Part shown: positions 54,672 to 62,870 of the stretch, piece after piece
How positions within the stretch are numbered: the stretch's first letter is position 1
Layout of the letters: every line of letters begins with the position of its first letter
NCBI RefSeq assembly: GCF_009663395.1
Contig: NZ_QKNW01000001.1
Location: forward strand, 682,001-746,000
Origin: Halosegnis longus
GTDB lineage: Archaea > Halobacteriota > Halobacteria > Halobacteriales > Haloarculaceae
Length of the DNA stretch: 64,000 bases
Direction: 5' to 3'
Program-made: the position numbers and the translations under genes
The notes under the pieces: model-generated
The model's input: the letters and a program-made list of their open reading frames with translations, nothing else
The model's database searches: none
What the model was told of the DNA's origin: nothing

Positions 54672-55058
54672 ATGACAACGTTCCTGGCAGGGGTCGACAG
54701 CGAAGAGACAGCAGAGCATCTGCTCGCGTATCTCCGCGAGCGAATCGACGACGGCGACACCGTCTACGCGGTGAACTCACAGCGGGGCGGCGACGACACC
54801 AGCGACGACGAAATCGCCGCCGGCAAGAGCGCCCTCGAACCGCTGGAGGAGCATGTCGGTGCCGAGGGCCACCAGCTCGTCCGCGGCAACAGCCCACAGG
54901 AGGATATGATCCAGTTCGCTCGCGACCACGACGTGGACGAACTCGTCATCGCGATTCGGAAGCGCTCGCCGACGGGGAAGATGCTGTTCGGCTCGACGGC
55001 ACAGGACCTCCTCCTTGAGACGGACCGCCCGGTGGTGACCGTCCCCCGACAGCGCTAG
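54672..55058 (+). CDS. UspA-domain protein
   Basis: 128 residues from the ATG at 54672. It has the universal stress protein fold: FLAGVDSEETAEHLLAYL at the start, VDELVIAIRKRSPTGKMLFGSTAQDLL with the G-xx-G-x(9)-G(S/T) nucleotide loop, and the last strand RPVVTVPRQR. ATP-binding is likely. The role is stress-related by family; substrates are unknown. It overlaps the LOR/SDH gene by the shared stop tetranucleotide CTAG. Confidence 0.88.
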   Translation: MTTFLAGVDSEETAEHLLAYLRERIDDGDTVYAVNSQRGGDDTSDDEIAAGKSALEPLEEHVGAEGHQLVRGNSPQEDMIQFARDHDVDELVIAIRKRSPTGKMLFGSTAQDLLLETDRPVVTVPRQR

Positions 55059-56281
55059 TCGAGGAGATTCTCGGCCAGCGTCGGGACGAACGTCCCGATG
55101 TCCGTCACCATTCCGACCGCCTGTGCGCTCCCGCGGTCGAGCAGTTGGGTGACGGTCGCCGGGTTGATGTCGACACAGACCACCTTCGTCGTGGAGGGGA
55201 GACAGTTGCCGACCGCGACCGAGTGGAGCAGCGTCGACAGCATGAGCACCATGTCGGCGTCGTGGGCCTGCTCGCGAATCGCGTTCTGTGCCTCCACGGC
55301 GTCCGTAATCGTGTCCGGCAGCGGCCCGTCGTCGCGAATCGACCCCGCCAACACGTAGGGTACGTCCTGCTGGTGACACTGGTACATGATGCCCGACTCG
55401 ACGAGTCCCGACTCGACGGCCTCCTCGATGCCGCCCGCGCGGATAATCTCGGAAATCGTGTAGATGTGGTGTTTGTGGCCCTTGCGCGCGTGGTCTGCGG
55501 TGTCGGTGTTCACGCCGAGCGAGGTGCCGAACAGGTCGCGTTCGAGGTCGTGGACGGCGAAGCCGTTGCCCGCCGAGATGGCGTCGACGTACCCTTCGCG
55601 AACGAGTCGCGCGAGCGCCTCGCGCGCGCCGGTGTGGATGAGCGCCGGGCCAGCCACGACGAGGACGTTGCCGCCCTCGCGTTTCGTCTCCGCGACCGCC
55701 TCGGCCACCTGTCGAATCGTCGTCTCGGAGGGGCGCTCCGAGGAGACGCCACCCTGCATGAAGCCGAAGGCGCCGCTGCGGTCGCGGGGGCGTTCGGGCG
55801 GCTGAACCCGGATGCCGCCCTCGCCGGTGACGATGCGGTCGCCCTCCTCCACGGCGTTGAGCACCTTCGTGTAGGCGCGCGCGCCGTCGTCGGTCTCCTC
55901 AACGACGACCGCACAGTCCATCTCCATGCGCTCGACCTCGACCCACTCGTCCTCGTAGCGAATCTGTGTCGGGTGGTTCGTCGTGGAGTAAAAGCCCTCG
56001 GGGACCACCTGGTCGTCGGGGGCGGACGTGAGGGTAGCGTTGGCGGGGTCGGCCGGGTTGGCTCCGTTCTGGTGGAGTTCGTGGAGAATCGAGTGGAGCG
56101 TCTCGTGGTCGTCTGCCATCACCCGCATCCGGGCGTACGACGGCTGGTCCTTCTGGCGACCGATGTCGAACTCCTCGACGTCGAAGTCGCCGCCCAAGTC
56201 CATCACGATGGAGAAGGCGGACTGCATCATCCCCGAGTCGATGATGTGGCCCTCCAACTCGACGACGCGTGAAACTGTCAT
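55055..56281 (-). CDS. LOR/SDH-domain protein (archaeal ornithine cyclodeaminase-like, TIGR00300 type)
   Basis: 408 residues. It matches the archaeal family with an N-terminal LOR/SDH bifunctional domain: LEGHIIDSGMMQSAFSIVMDLG and SYARMRVMADDHETL. A C-terminal NAD-type Rossmann half follows, with VLVVAGPALIHTGAREALARLV, AISAGNGFAVHDLERDL and TTKVVCVDINPATVTQLLD. A methanogen homologue is reported to act as ornithine cyclodeaminase, and the cyanobacterial ArgZ/AgrE C-terminus is related. Proline from ornithine is thus a plausible reaction here. It is divergent in direction from, and abuts, the UspA gene. Confidence 0.82.
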   Translation of the reverse strand: MTVSRVVELEGHIIDSGMMQSAFSIVMDLGGDFDVEEFDIGRQKDQPSYARMRVMADDHETLHSILHELHQNGANPADPANATLTSAPDDQVVPEGFYSTTNHPTQIRYEDEWVEVERMEMDCAVVVEETDDGARAYTKVLNAVEEGDRIVTGEGGIRVQPPERPRDRSGAFGFMQGGVSSERPSETTIRQVAEAVAETKREGGNVLVVAGPALIHTGAREALARLVREGYVDAISAGNGFAVHDLERDLFGTSLGVNTDTADHARKGHKHHIYTISEIIRAGGIEEAVESGLVESGIMYQCHQQDVPYVLAGSIRDDGPLPDTITDAVEAQNAIREQAHDADMVLMLSTLLHSVAVGNCLPSTTKVVCVDINPATVTQLLDRGSAQAVGMVTDIGTFVPTLAENLLD

Positions 56282-56311
56282 ACCACATCCAGTGTGCGGG
56301 GGGTCAAGTCA

Positions 56312-56728
56312 CTACTGCTCGCGGCGCACGTCGAGCGCACCGACCCGGTCGGCGAGTCGGTCGTGAAACGCCTCGACGCCCGCGGGACTCGTCGCCGACC
56401 GGACGTGGAGTTCGACGCGCTCGTCGCGCACGCCGAGCCGGAAGGTGTCGTCGGTGTCGTCGTCGTGGACCAGAAACAGGGGCATCGGCAGGTCGAACCA
56501 GTCGCCGTAGCGGTACGGGCCCGCATCCAGCAGCTCCTCCACCTGCTCGGCCAGCCCGTCCGGGCGGCGGGGCAGGAAGACGAACACCGTCCCGCCCTCG
56601 TACTCCATCCCGCGGGCCCGCGAGTGGCTCCGCTCCGGGTGGGTGATATCGAACTGCGACCCCGTCGACGGCTCGCGCTGCTCGTCGCGCAACGCGTTTG
56701 CCGTCGTGAACTCGGGGTCGTCGTCCAC
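56312..56728 (-). CDS. Hypothetical haloarchaeal protein
   Basis: 138 residues from a GTG at 56728, supported by an AT-rich TTATAT box at 56751-56757 about 25 bases upstream (leaderless). An ATG at 56608 is an alternative that would leave only 99 residues. The folded part looks like a small alpha/beta domain with MEYEGGTVFVFLPRRPDGLA and FRLGVRDERVELHVRSA. No family recognised. It is divergent from the SRAP gene. Confidence 0.68.
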   Translation of the reverse strand: MDDDPEFTTANALRDEQREPSTGSQFDITHPERSHSRARGMEYEGGTVFVFLPRRPDGLAEQVEELLDAGPYRYGDWFDLPMPLFLVHDDDTDDTFRLGVRDERVELHVRSATSPAGVEAFHDRLADRVGALDVRREQ

Positions 56729-56806
56729 ACCGTCGGTAGTGTGTAATCGGATATAAGTCTCGGGCCGCCGCGGGGGATTTTTCACTGCTGTGGCCCTCTG
56801 TGCGGT

Positions 56807-57469
56807 ATGTGCGGGCGCTACAGCATCTATCTGCCAGCCGACGACATCGAATCCCGGTTCGGCGTCGACGTCGGTGACGACTACGAGCCACACTACAACG
56901 CCGCGCCGGGCCAGCGGCTCCCCGTCGTCACCAACCACGACCCCGACGAGCTGACCCACCACGAGTGGGGGTTCCAGCCGTCGTGGGCCGACTCGCGCAT
57001 CATCAACGCGCGCTCGGAGACGCTGGGCGAGAAGTTCGCCGAGGCGACAGACCGACGGCGCTGTCTCGTCCTCGCTGACGGCTACTACGAGTGGGCGGAC
57101 CTCGGCGACGGGAAACGCCCCTACCGCATCACGCGCAGCGACGAGGAGCCGTTCGCGATGGCCGGCATCTGGGAGCCGTACGAGCCGGAAACGACACAGA
57201 CCGGGCTCGACGCGTTCGGCGCGGGCGGCGAGGGGACCGACGAGCCGGAAGCTCGCTTCTCGATACTGACGACCGAGGCGAACGCCTTCCAGTCGACGTA
57301 CCACCACCGGATGCCCGTCGTGCTCGACGCCGCTGAGGAACGGGCGTGGCTCGCCGAGGCCGACGAGTCGCTGCTCGCTCCGTACGACGGCGACCTCGAC
57401 GCCTACCCGGTCTCCGAGCGCGTCAACAGTCCGGCGAACGACGACCCCGAGCTGGTCGAGCGAGTCTAG
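56807..57469 (+). CDS. SRAP-family abasic-site crosslinking protein (YedK/HMCES)
   Basis: 220 residues. After removal of Met the catalytic Cys2 (MCGRYS) is exposed; it forms a thiazolidine link to abasic sites in single-stranded DNA. The other family residues are present: Asn67 (NARSE), Glu95 (YYEW) and His167 in YHHRMPVVL. It protects replication forks from abasic damage. Neighbours do not form an obvious SOS operon. Its stop overlaps the following convergent gene (CTAG). Confidence 0.93.
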   Translation: MCGRYSIYLPADDIESRFGVDVGDDYEPHYNAAPGQRLPVVTNHDPDELTHHEWGFQPSWADSRIINARSETLGEKFAEATDRRRCLVLADGYYEWADLGDGKRPYRITRSDEEPFAMAGIWEPYEPETTQTGLDAFGAGGEGTDEPEARFSILTTEANAFQSTYHHRMPVVLDAAEERAWLAEADESLLAPYDGDLDAYPVSERVNSPANDDPELVERV

Positions 57470-58131
57470 TCCTCGCGGACGGACAGCCCCTCCAGTTCGG
57501 CCGCAATACTGGGTGACTCCTCGTCTTCGAGTCCCGACTGCACCGCGCGGACGAGCGCCTCCACGTCGTCGGGGTCCACGTCGACGGAGAGTTCGAGCCC
57601 CACGGTGAGCGCCGCGCGCTCGCGCTCGACGGACCGGGTCTCCACCTCGCCGGGGAGATACAGGCCGTCGTCTGTGCGGTCGAGCACCCCGGCCCACACG
57701 AGGACGTCCAGCAGCGTGCGACAGCCGATGCGTTCGCGGCTGGTGTCGAGGTCAGCGCCGGTCACGTCGGCCACGCGCGCGAGCAGGTCGTCTTCCGGCA
57801 TCGCGCCACCACGGAGGATATCGCGCAGGCGGCTGCTGGGCGGCCACGCAGAGAGGATGGTGTACGCGCGGCTCTTGGCCTCCGGCTCGTCGTCGCTCGC
57901 GAGCGCGGCCGCGAAGGCGGCTCCGCGGCTCGTGAGCTGGTGGTCCTGACCCTCGGCGTCGAGGATACCGACGGCTTCCAGAAACGGCGTCTGCCGGCTC
58001 GTCGCGTCGCTGTAGCCGGCCTGTTCGGCCGCGGCGGCGGTGTTGACGGGCTGGTCGTCGCCGCCGGCGCGGTACCAGCCGACGATGATAGCAAACAGCG
58101 TGTCGCGGGCGATTCCCTTCGGAACGGTCAT
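57466..58131 (-). CDS. Hypothetical winged-helix-like protein
   Basis: 221 residues from the ATG at 58131 (MTVPKGIARDTLFAIIVGWY). The first ~90 residues look like a winged helix (AAAAEQAGYSDATSRQTPFLEAVGILDAEGQ), and a second similar helical pair follows (DVLVWAGVLDRTDDGLYLPG). The C-terminal ~50 residues are acidic. It is probably a regulator but there is no clear family name. Confidence 0.65.
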   Translation of the reverse strand: MTVPKGIARDTLFAIIVGWYRAGGDDQPVNTAAAAEQAGYSDATSRQTPFLEAVGILDAEGQDHQLTSRGAAFAAALASDDEPEAKSRAYTILSAWPPSSRLRDILRGGAMPEDDLLARVADVTGADLDTSRERIGCRTLLDVLVWAGVLDRTDDGLYLPGEVETRSVERERAALTVGLELSVDVDPDDVEALVRAVQSGLEDEESPSIAAELEGLSVRED

Positions 58132-58220
58132 ACGCGACAGTTGCCGGCGCGAAAAATAAAACCGCACGCGTCGCTCGCGGGAACCACCAGCCGTTTACAC
58201 CCGGGCGTCCGACGGCCGCT

Positions 58221-58931
58221 ATGACGAAGTACGCACGCGTCACCACCGACGACGGAGTTCAGACCGGCGAGTACGACGACGGGGTCGTGACCACCGACGA
58301 TGGTGAGTACGTGGTCGGCGAGGACGCCGACCTGCTCGCGCCGTGTGAGCCGTCGGCGTTCTACTGTGTCGGGCGCAACTACGGCGAGAAGGTCGAACAG
58401 ATGGGGTACGACGTGCCCGAGAAGCCGGACTTCTTCATCAAGGGACCCACCTCGCTGCTCGGGCCGGGCGAGGATATCGAGTATCCGTCGTTCACGGAGG
58501 AGCTCACCTACGCCGGCGAACTGGCGGCCGTCATCGGCGAGCGGTGTCACGACATCGACGAGACGCAGGTGGACGACGCGGTGTGGGGGTACACCATCAT
58601 GAACGACCTCGACGCCTTGGATCAAGAGCGCCGGACGGCGCGCAAGGCGTTCGACGGCTCCGCGCCGCTCGGTCCCGTCGTCGCCGATATCGACCCCGTC
58701 GGTCTCGACATCGAGACGTACGTCGGCGGCGAGCTCCGGCAGGACGACAACACCGAGAACATGTTCATCAAGCCGCGGGAGGTCATCAGCTTCCTCTCCG
58801 AGCGGTTCACGTTCCAGCCGGGCGACGTGATTTCCTTCGGCAGCCCGGCCAATCCGGGGCTGGTGGAGCCGGGCGAGACGGTCGAGATAACGTACGAGGG
58901 AATCGGAACGCTGTCGAACACCGTCGTCTGA
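58221..58931 (+). CDS. Fumarylacetoacetate hydrolase-family protein
   Basis: 236 residues. Family signatures: YCVGRNYGEKVEQMG near residue 48, FIKGPTSLLGPGEDI, the metal-binding acids in EELTYAGELAAVIG and MNDLDALDQE, and the DVISFGSPANPGL turn. Members hydrolyse or isomerise 4-oxo-crotonate-type diketones; the substrate is not known here. It stands alone with a 48-base gap to the HTH gene. Confidence 0.9.
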   Translation: MTKYARVTTDDGVQTGEYDDGVVTTDDGEYVVGEDADLLAPCEPSAFYCVGRNYGEKVEQMGYDVPEKPDFFIKGPTSLLGPGEDIEYPSFTEELTYAGELAAVIGERCHDIDETQVDDAVWGYTIMNDLDALDQERRTARKAFDGSAPLGPVVADIDPVGLDIETYVGGELRQDDNTENMFIKPREVISFLSERFTFQPGDVISFGSPANPGLVEPGETVEITYEGIGTLSNTVV

Positions 58932-58979
58932 CGGCGCCATCTGACCACCTTTTTTGATACCTGGCCGTGGGGCTGTACT

Positions 58980-59330
58980 GTGGACGAAGCCAGCTCCGTG
59001 GAGGGTCTACTCGACGCGCTCGGCGACGAGCGGGCGCGCGACCTCCTGGAGGCGGCTGCCGTCGAGCCACAGTCGGCAAAGCAGCTCGCCGAACGCTGTG
59101 GGATGTCGCTTCCGACGGTGTACCGCCGGCTGGAGCTGCTGGAAGAACACGCGCTCATCACCGAACGTACCGAGGTCGCCGAGGACGGCAACCACTACAA
59201 GGTCTACGAGTGCAACTTCGAGTCGACCGTCATCACCCTCGACGAGGACGGCTACGACGTGACGGTGTACCGACGCGACAACGCCCCGAGCAAGTTCTCG
59301 CAGCTGTGGGACGAGCTCGCCGGAGAGTGA
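58980..59330 (+). CDS. ArsR-like winged-helix regulator
   Basis: 116 residues from a GTG at 58980. The winged helix runs from LLDALGDERARDLLEAAAVEPQ to the recognition helix CGMSLPTVYRRLELLEEHALI and a wing with NHYKVYECNF. The C-terminus has VTVYRRDNAPSKFSQLWDEL. It lies 8 bases before a small membrane protein, forming a regulator/membrane pair; the likely target is a membrane or redox gene but this is inference. Confidence 0.85.
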   Translation: MDEASSVEGLLDALGDERARDLLEAAAVEPQSAKQLAERCGMSLPTVYRRLELLEEHALITERTEVAEDGNHYKVYECNFESTVITLDEDGYDVTVYRRDNAPSKFSQLWDELAGE

Positions 59331-59338
59331 TACAACGA

Positions 59339-59641
59339 ATGGCCACCATTACCCCCGCCGGAATCGTACTGCTACTGCTTCGACTCGTCCTGCTCGGGTT
59401 CTCGCTCGGACTGACGCTCATCAGCTTCAGGGCCTACCGCGACAACCGGACGGAGCGGCTCAAATACGCGTTCGTCGGCTTCGCGTCGATCAGCACGGGC
59501 GTCGCGGTGACGAGTCTCACGACGCAGCTCCTGTTTGCGGCACGCGACCCGACGACCGGCCTGTTCGTCGGACTCCAGGTCGCCGGCGCGGCGCTGTTTT
59601 GTGTCGGCTTCGGCGCGCTCTACTACTCGCTGTACAGCTAA
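59339..59641 (+). CDS. Three-helix membrane protein (DUF7521-like)
   Basis: 100 residues from the ATG at 59339, 8 bases after the HTH gene. Three membrane helices (~8-30, ~42-65, ~73-97) with a positive loop (RAYRDNRTERLKY) between the first two. It belongs to the small membrane proteins that pair with ArsR-like regulators in haloarchaea (family number from memory). No active-site motif. Confidence 0.78.
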   Translation: MATITPAGIVLLLLRLVLLGFSLGLTLISFRAYRDNRTERLKYAFVGFASISTGVAVTSLTTQLLFAARDPTTGLFVGLQVAGAALFCVGFGALYYSLYS

Positions 59642-59678
59642 CGTTCAAAACCGCGCTCGCTGCCCGACGAAGAGAGTG

Positions 59679-59936
59679 TTACTTGCGCGATGCGACGACG
59701 ACGATGGGGCCGACAAACAGCAGGGCGATACCGAGGAATCGAAACTGGATGGGGGCGAGACTGCTCGGCGTGACGAGGAAGATGAAGCCGAACACGATGA
59801 TGTTGATGCCAACGGCCTTGACAGATTTCAGCGGGGCGAGCCCGAGAGTCGACGCGATGAACAGTGCCAGAAGAATCTGCCCGGCGTTGTATTGGAGCAG
59901 AAAGTTGTCGACGATCTGCAGCGAAGCGGCGAGCAT
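59679..59936 (-). CDS. Small membrane protein, hypothetical
   Basis: 85 residues from the ATG at 59936 (MLAASLQIVDNFLLQY). Two to three hydrophobic helices (~18-35, ~36-55, ~60-80) and a very short C-terminal charged tail (ASRK). An alternative start 20 codons upstream gives a non-hydrophobic N-extension. No function can be assigned. Confidence 0.68.
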   Translation of the reverse strand: MLAASLQIVDNFLLQYNAGQILLALFIASTLGLAPLKSVKAVGINIIVFGFIFLVTPSSLAPIQFRFLGIALLFVGPIVVVASRK

Positions 59937-60026
59937 CCTTGTATCATCTCGCGCCGTGGTTTTCTTAACGCTTCCGTTCGCCGCGACGCCCCACACGGTT
60001 TAGCCGCCGGCTCGCGACGACGCGGT

Positions 60027-60245
60027 ATGGAGTGGGAACAGACGACCGACACCGACACGAAGCTCGTGTGGGAACGCGGCGACGCGACGGCCGAAATCGT
60101 CGCTCGCAAAACCGCCGGCGGCGAGTGGGCCGTCCACTACGACCGACTCATCCAAGCGCCCGAAGGCGAGACGTACAGACACGAAACCGTCCCCGACCGC
60201 GAGCACGCGACCGAACTGGCCGCCGAGTGGCAAGCGAGCGAGTAA
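60027..60245 (+). CDS. Small acidic protein (DUF7543-like)
   Basis: 72 residues from the ATG at 60027 (MEWEQTTDTDTKLVWERGDAT). Beta-strand-rich with EIVARKTAGGEWAVHYDRLIQ and an acidic helix end (HATELAAEWQASE). It resembles a haloarchaea-only small protein family; the function is unknown. It precedes the S66 peptidase gene by 45 bases. Confidence 0.72.
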   Translation: MEWEQTTDTDTKLVWERGDATAEIVARKTAGGEWAVHYDRLIQAPEGETYRHETVPDREHATELAAEWQASE

Positions 60246-60290
60246 CACACCACCAGAACGGTTTCCTCCCCGTCGCGTCCACCAGCCGAC

Positions 60291-61322
60291 ATGGAGACGC
60301 CACCGCCGCTGGAGCCGGGCAGTACCGTCGCGGTCTGTCGCCCCGCAACCGTCCCCGTCGCCGGCGGCTACCCCGACCACCTCGTCGAGTTGGGCTTCGA
60401 CCGGCTGCGCTCGTTCGACCTCGACCCCGTCGCGCTCGACAGCCTCTCCGCCGACAAACAGGAGCTGTACGACCACCCCGAGCGGCGGGCCCGGGAGCTG
60501 GAGCGGGCCTTCCGTGACCCCGACATCGACGGCGTCATCGCGGCCATCGGCGGCGACGACCAGATTCGCATCCTGAAACACCTCGACCCGGGCGCGATTG
60601 CGGAGAATCCGACCCGGTTCTACGGGACGAGCGACAACACCTCCTTCGCGGCGTTCTGTCGGGCACAGGGGCTCGTCAGCTTCTACGGCGGGACGCTGTT
60701 CACCGACGTCTGCGAGCCGGGGGGACTCAACGACTACACCCGCGAGTATCTGGAGCGAGCGTTCTTCGACGACTCGCTGGGCGAACTTCGGGAAGCCGAC
60801 CGGTTCAGCGACGAGGACTTAGATTGGCACGACCCCGCGAACCTCGAGCAGAGTCCGGCGTACGAGTCGAGCGACGGCCGCCGGTGGCACGGCTCCGACA
60901 AGGTCGAGGGCCGGACGTGGGGCGGCTGTCTGGAGGTGCTCGCGACGCATCTCATGGCCGACAGCTACGTCCCGGAGGAGACGGCCGGGAGCGTCCTGTT
61001 GCTCGAAACCTCCGAGGAGCTACCCGCGGCGAGCGTCGTCCGCCGCGTCCTCAGGGGACTGGGCGAGCGGGGCGCACTCGATGCCGGTGCGGTGCTCGTC
61101 GGTCGTGCGAAGGCGCGCGGCTTCGGCGACGAGCGCACGCCCGAGGAACGCACGGCGTACCGGGAGCGACAGCGCGAGGCGGTCGTCGAGACGGTCCGCG
61201 AGTACGGGGACGCGGTCGTCGTCACGGACGTGGAGTTCGGCCACGCGCGGCCGACGGCCCCGATTCCAATCGGTGGCCGGTGTGTGGTCGACCCGGCGAC
61301 GGAGACGCTACGGTTCGAGTGA
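60291..61322 (+). CDS. S66-family LD-carboxypeptidase-like peptidase (MccF-like)
   Basis: 343 residues. The S66 triad is visible: Ser114 in FYGTSDNTSF, Glu in LLLETSEE and His in VEFGHARPTAP. The N-terminal AAIGGDDQIRILKHLDP is the conserved oxyanion region. S66 members cut LD-bonds in murein or acyl-adenylate toxins like microcin C7; haloarchaea lack murein, so a detoxifying or aminoacyl-bond role is more likely. Its end overlaps the convergent thioesterase gene by 15 bases. Confidence 0.9.
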   Translation: METPPPLEPGSTVAVCRPATVPVAGGYPDHLVELGFDRLRSFDLDPVALDSLSADKQELYDHPERRARELERAFRDPDIDGVIAAIGGDDQIRILKHLDPGAIAENPTRFYGTSDNTSFAAFCRAQGLVSFYGGTLFTDVCEPGGLNDYTREYLERAFFDDSLGELREADRFSDEDLDWHDPANLEQSPAYESSDGRRWHGSDKVEGRTWGGCLEVLATHLMADSYVPEETAGSVLLLETSEELPAASVVRRVLRGLGERGALDAGAVLVGRAKARGFGDERTPEERTAYRERQREAVVETVREYGDAVVVTDVEFGHARPTAPIPIGGRCVVDPATETLRFE

Positions 61323-61718
61323 CTCGAAGTCGGTGATGGTTTCGCGCCACTCGTCGGGCAGCGGCTTCGCCGTCCCCGCCTCGCGGTCGACGTGGACCAT
61401 CGTCGTCGACCCCGTCGCGGCGCGCTCGCCGTCGGCGTGAATCGCGTACTCCATCGGAATGCTGCTCCTCCCGAGTTCGGGGACGCGCGCGCCGACGACG
61501 ACCTCGCCGGCCTCGAGCGTGACGGCGCGCTCGAACTCGACGTTCAGGTCGGCGATGACCATCCCGACGGAGTTGAGCGGATTGTTCACCACGTCGCGGA
61601 AGTACGCCGACCGCGCCTGTTCGAGGAACGTCGCGTAGACGGCGTTGTTGACGTGGTTCATCTGGTCGATGTCGCGCAAGCGGAGCGGAATCGTCTCGGT
61701 GAAACGGTAGCCGTCCAT
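61308..61718 (-). CDS. Hotdog-fold acyl-CoA thioesterase
   Basis: 136 residues. The 4-hydroxybenzoyl-CoA thioesterase-type motif is clear: RLRDIDQMNHVNNAVYATFLEQAR, with the catalytic Asp near residue 16-18. It then has the strands VIADLNVEFERAV and VVVGARVPELGRSSIPMEY. It hydrolyses acyl-CoA thioesters; the acyl group is unknown. Cytoplasmic dimer by family. Confidence 0.88.
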   Translation of the reverse strand: MDGYRFTETIPLRLRDIDQMNHVNNAVYATFLEQARSAYFRDVVNNPLNSVGMVIADLNVEFERAVTLEAGEVVVGARVPELGRSSIPMEYAIHADGERAATGSTTMVHVDREAGTAKPLPDEWRETITDFESLEP

Positions 61719-61757
61719 ACCGGGTTCCTGGGGCGAGCGGGGTCGTCACTTTCGGTT

Positions 61758-62147
61758 TCAGAACGCGTCGGTCGTCTCCCGGACGCGGTCGAAGTACGCC
61801 GTCTCGCCGTCGGTCGTCCACGCCGCCTCGACGCGCCACTCCGCGGTCAGGGCGTCCTCGGCGTCGGCGATCGCGACGGCACCGAGCGTGTGGTCGCCAT
61901 CGGGGTGGTGGTCGGCGTACGCGAGCGCAATCGTCCGCGCCTCGGTCCGGAGCCCGTCGGTCGTCGTCGCCGTCGTGAGATACTCCAACTCCCAGCCGCC
62001 CCGTTCGGCCGAGAGCGCGCGAACCTCAATGTCGGCGCTCGCGAGGGCACCGCGAAACCGCGACTCCGCGGTGTCGCCACTGGCACAGCCAGCGAGCGAC
62101 GCGAGCCCGACGCCGCCGAGCACACCCAGAAACCGCCGTCTGGTCAC
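61758..62147 (-). CDS. Tat lipoprotein, function unknown
   Basis: 129 residues from a GTG at 62147 (MTRRRFLGVLGGVGLASLAGC). The twin-arginine RRRFLG motif and the lipobox ending at Cys21 are clear. The mature domain (~25-129) is acidic and ends in YFDRVRETTDAF. The GTG start overlaps the stop codon of the upstream zinc-protein gene by the GTGA pattern, so they are expressed together. The link between a small zinc protein and a lipoprotein is unexplained. Confidence 0.8.
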   Translation of the reverse strand: MTRRRFLGVLGGVGLASLAGCASGDTAESRFRGALASADIEVRALSAERGGWELEYLTTATTTDGLRTEARTIALAYADHHPDGDHTLGAVAIADAEDALTAEWRVEAAWTTDGETAYFDRVRETTDAF

Positions 62148-62296
62148 GTCGCGTCGAGTCCCTCCGACAGGTATGCGCTGGCACACGCCGGGCTACAGAA
62201 CCGACTCTCGAAGTTCATGTGTTCGTGGTGGTGTCGCAGTTCGACCCACTCGCCGGCGGCGGAGATTCGTGTCTCACAGCGAGCACACTGTTGCAT
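62144..62296 (-). CDS. 50-residue four-cysteine zinc-ribbon-like protein
   Basis: The frame from an ATG at 62296 encodes 50 residues with CARC (residues 4-7) and CSPAC (34-38), a likely C4 zinc site, and a His-rich middle (RHHHEHMNF). It is too short for usual ORF finders but has haloarchaeal codon use and a small TRASH/MYM-like look (FCSPAC-SAYL). It resembles a haloarchaeal small zinc family (DUF7576-like, from memory). Its stop overlaps the next gene's GTG start. Confidence 0.75.
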   Translation of the reverse strand: MQQCARCETRISAAGEWVELRHHHEHMNFESRFCSPACASAYLSEGLDAT

Positions 62297-62391
62297 CACC
62301 CCACTATTCGGGCGACACCGGCAAGTAGGTTCGGGCTACTCGCTTAGACGCGCACCTCATTCTGCCGTCGGAACCGGAGCTTCGGTATGGC

Positions 62392-62447
62392 GGTAAATTT
62401 AATATCGCGTGTAAAGTCTGCTTTACTGTAAAGGAGGCTTTACAGCA
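62392..62447 (+). promoter_or_regulatory. Promoter with two tandem palindromes; Shine-Dalgarno inside the second
   Basis: A TAAATTTAATAT element (62392-62403) is followed by GTAAAG-tctg-CTTTAC (62411-62426) and TGTAAAG-gagg-CTTTACA (62427-62444). The second loop contains the AAGGAGG Shine-Dalgarno of the gene at 62448. The middle CTTTAC can also pair with the following GTAAAG, so three hairpins are possible. It could be a repressor operator, an RNA switch hiding the ribosome site, or both. The adjacent Xre gene is the natural regulator. Confidence 0.75.
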
Positions 62448-62867
62448 ATGACAACGAGTCAGACCACACCGAGACTCTCACGGACGACGTACCAGCGGGT
62501 CGTCTACGGCATCATCGCGCTCGCCGTCATCGGCCTGTTCGTCGGTATCATCGTCGACAGACCGCTCGTCGGGACCGCCGTCTACCTGGTCGGCGCGTGG
62601 GTCGGGGGCGGCTTCGCGTTCCTCGCTCCCCGGCTGAGCAGCGCACAGCTACAGGACGAACGCGACTACGCCCTCCACAACCGCGCGAGCGGGCTTCTGC
62701 TCAAAATTATGACCGTCATCACGCTCGCCACGGTGCCGGCGCTGTACGTGCTTGAAGCCGCGGACTACCTGACGATTTCGGGCGCGCTGGGCGGCGCGAT
62801 TGGGACACTTTCGGCGCTGTTCATCCTGTACGGCGTCTGCTACGGCTTCGTCAAGCGACGTGGGTGA
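62448..62867 (+). CDS. Four-helix membrane protein (DUF2178-like)
   Basis: 139 residues with four hydrophobic helices (~18-38, ~42-65, ~85-105, ~112-132). The loop ERDYALHNRASGLLLK lies before helix 3 and contains a conserved-looking D-E-R-D-x-x-H-N pattern as in DUF2178 proteins. Function unknown. Such proteins are typically encoded next to a small Xre regulator, as here (4-base gap). Confidence 0.83.
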   Translation: MTTSQTTPRLSRTTYQRVVYGIIALAVIGLFVGIIVDRPLVGTAVYLVGAWVGGGFAFLAPRLSSAQLQDERDYALHNRASGLLLKIMTVITLATVPALYVLEAADYLTISGALGGAIGTLSALFILYGVCYGFVKRRG

Positions 62868-62870
62868 GCG

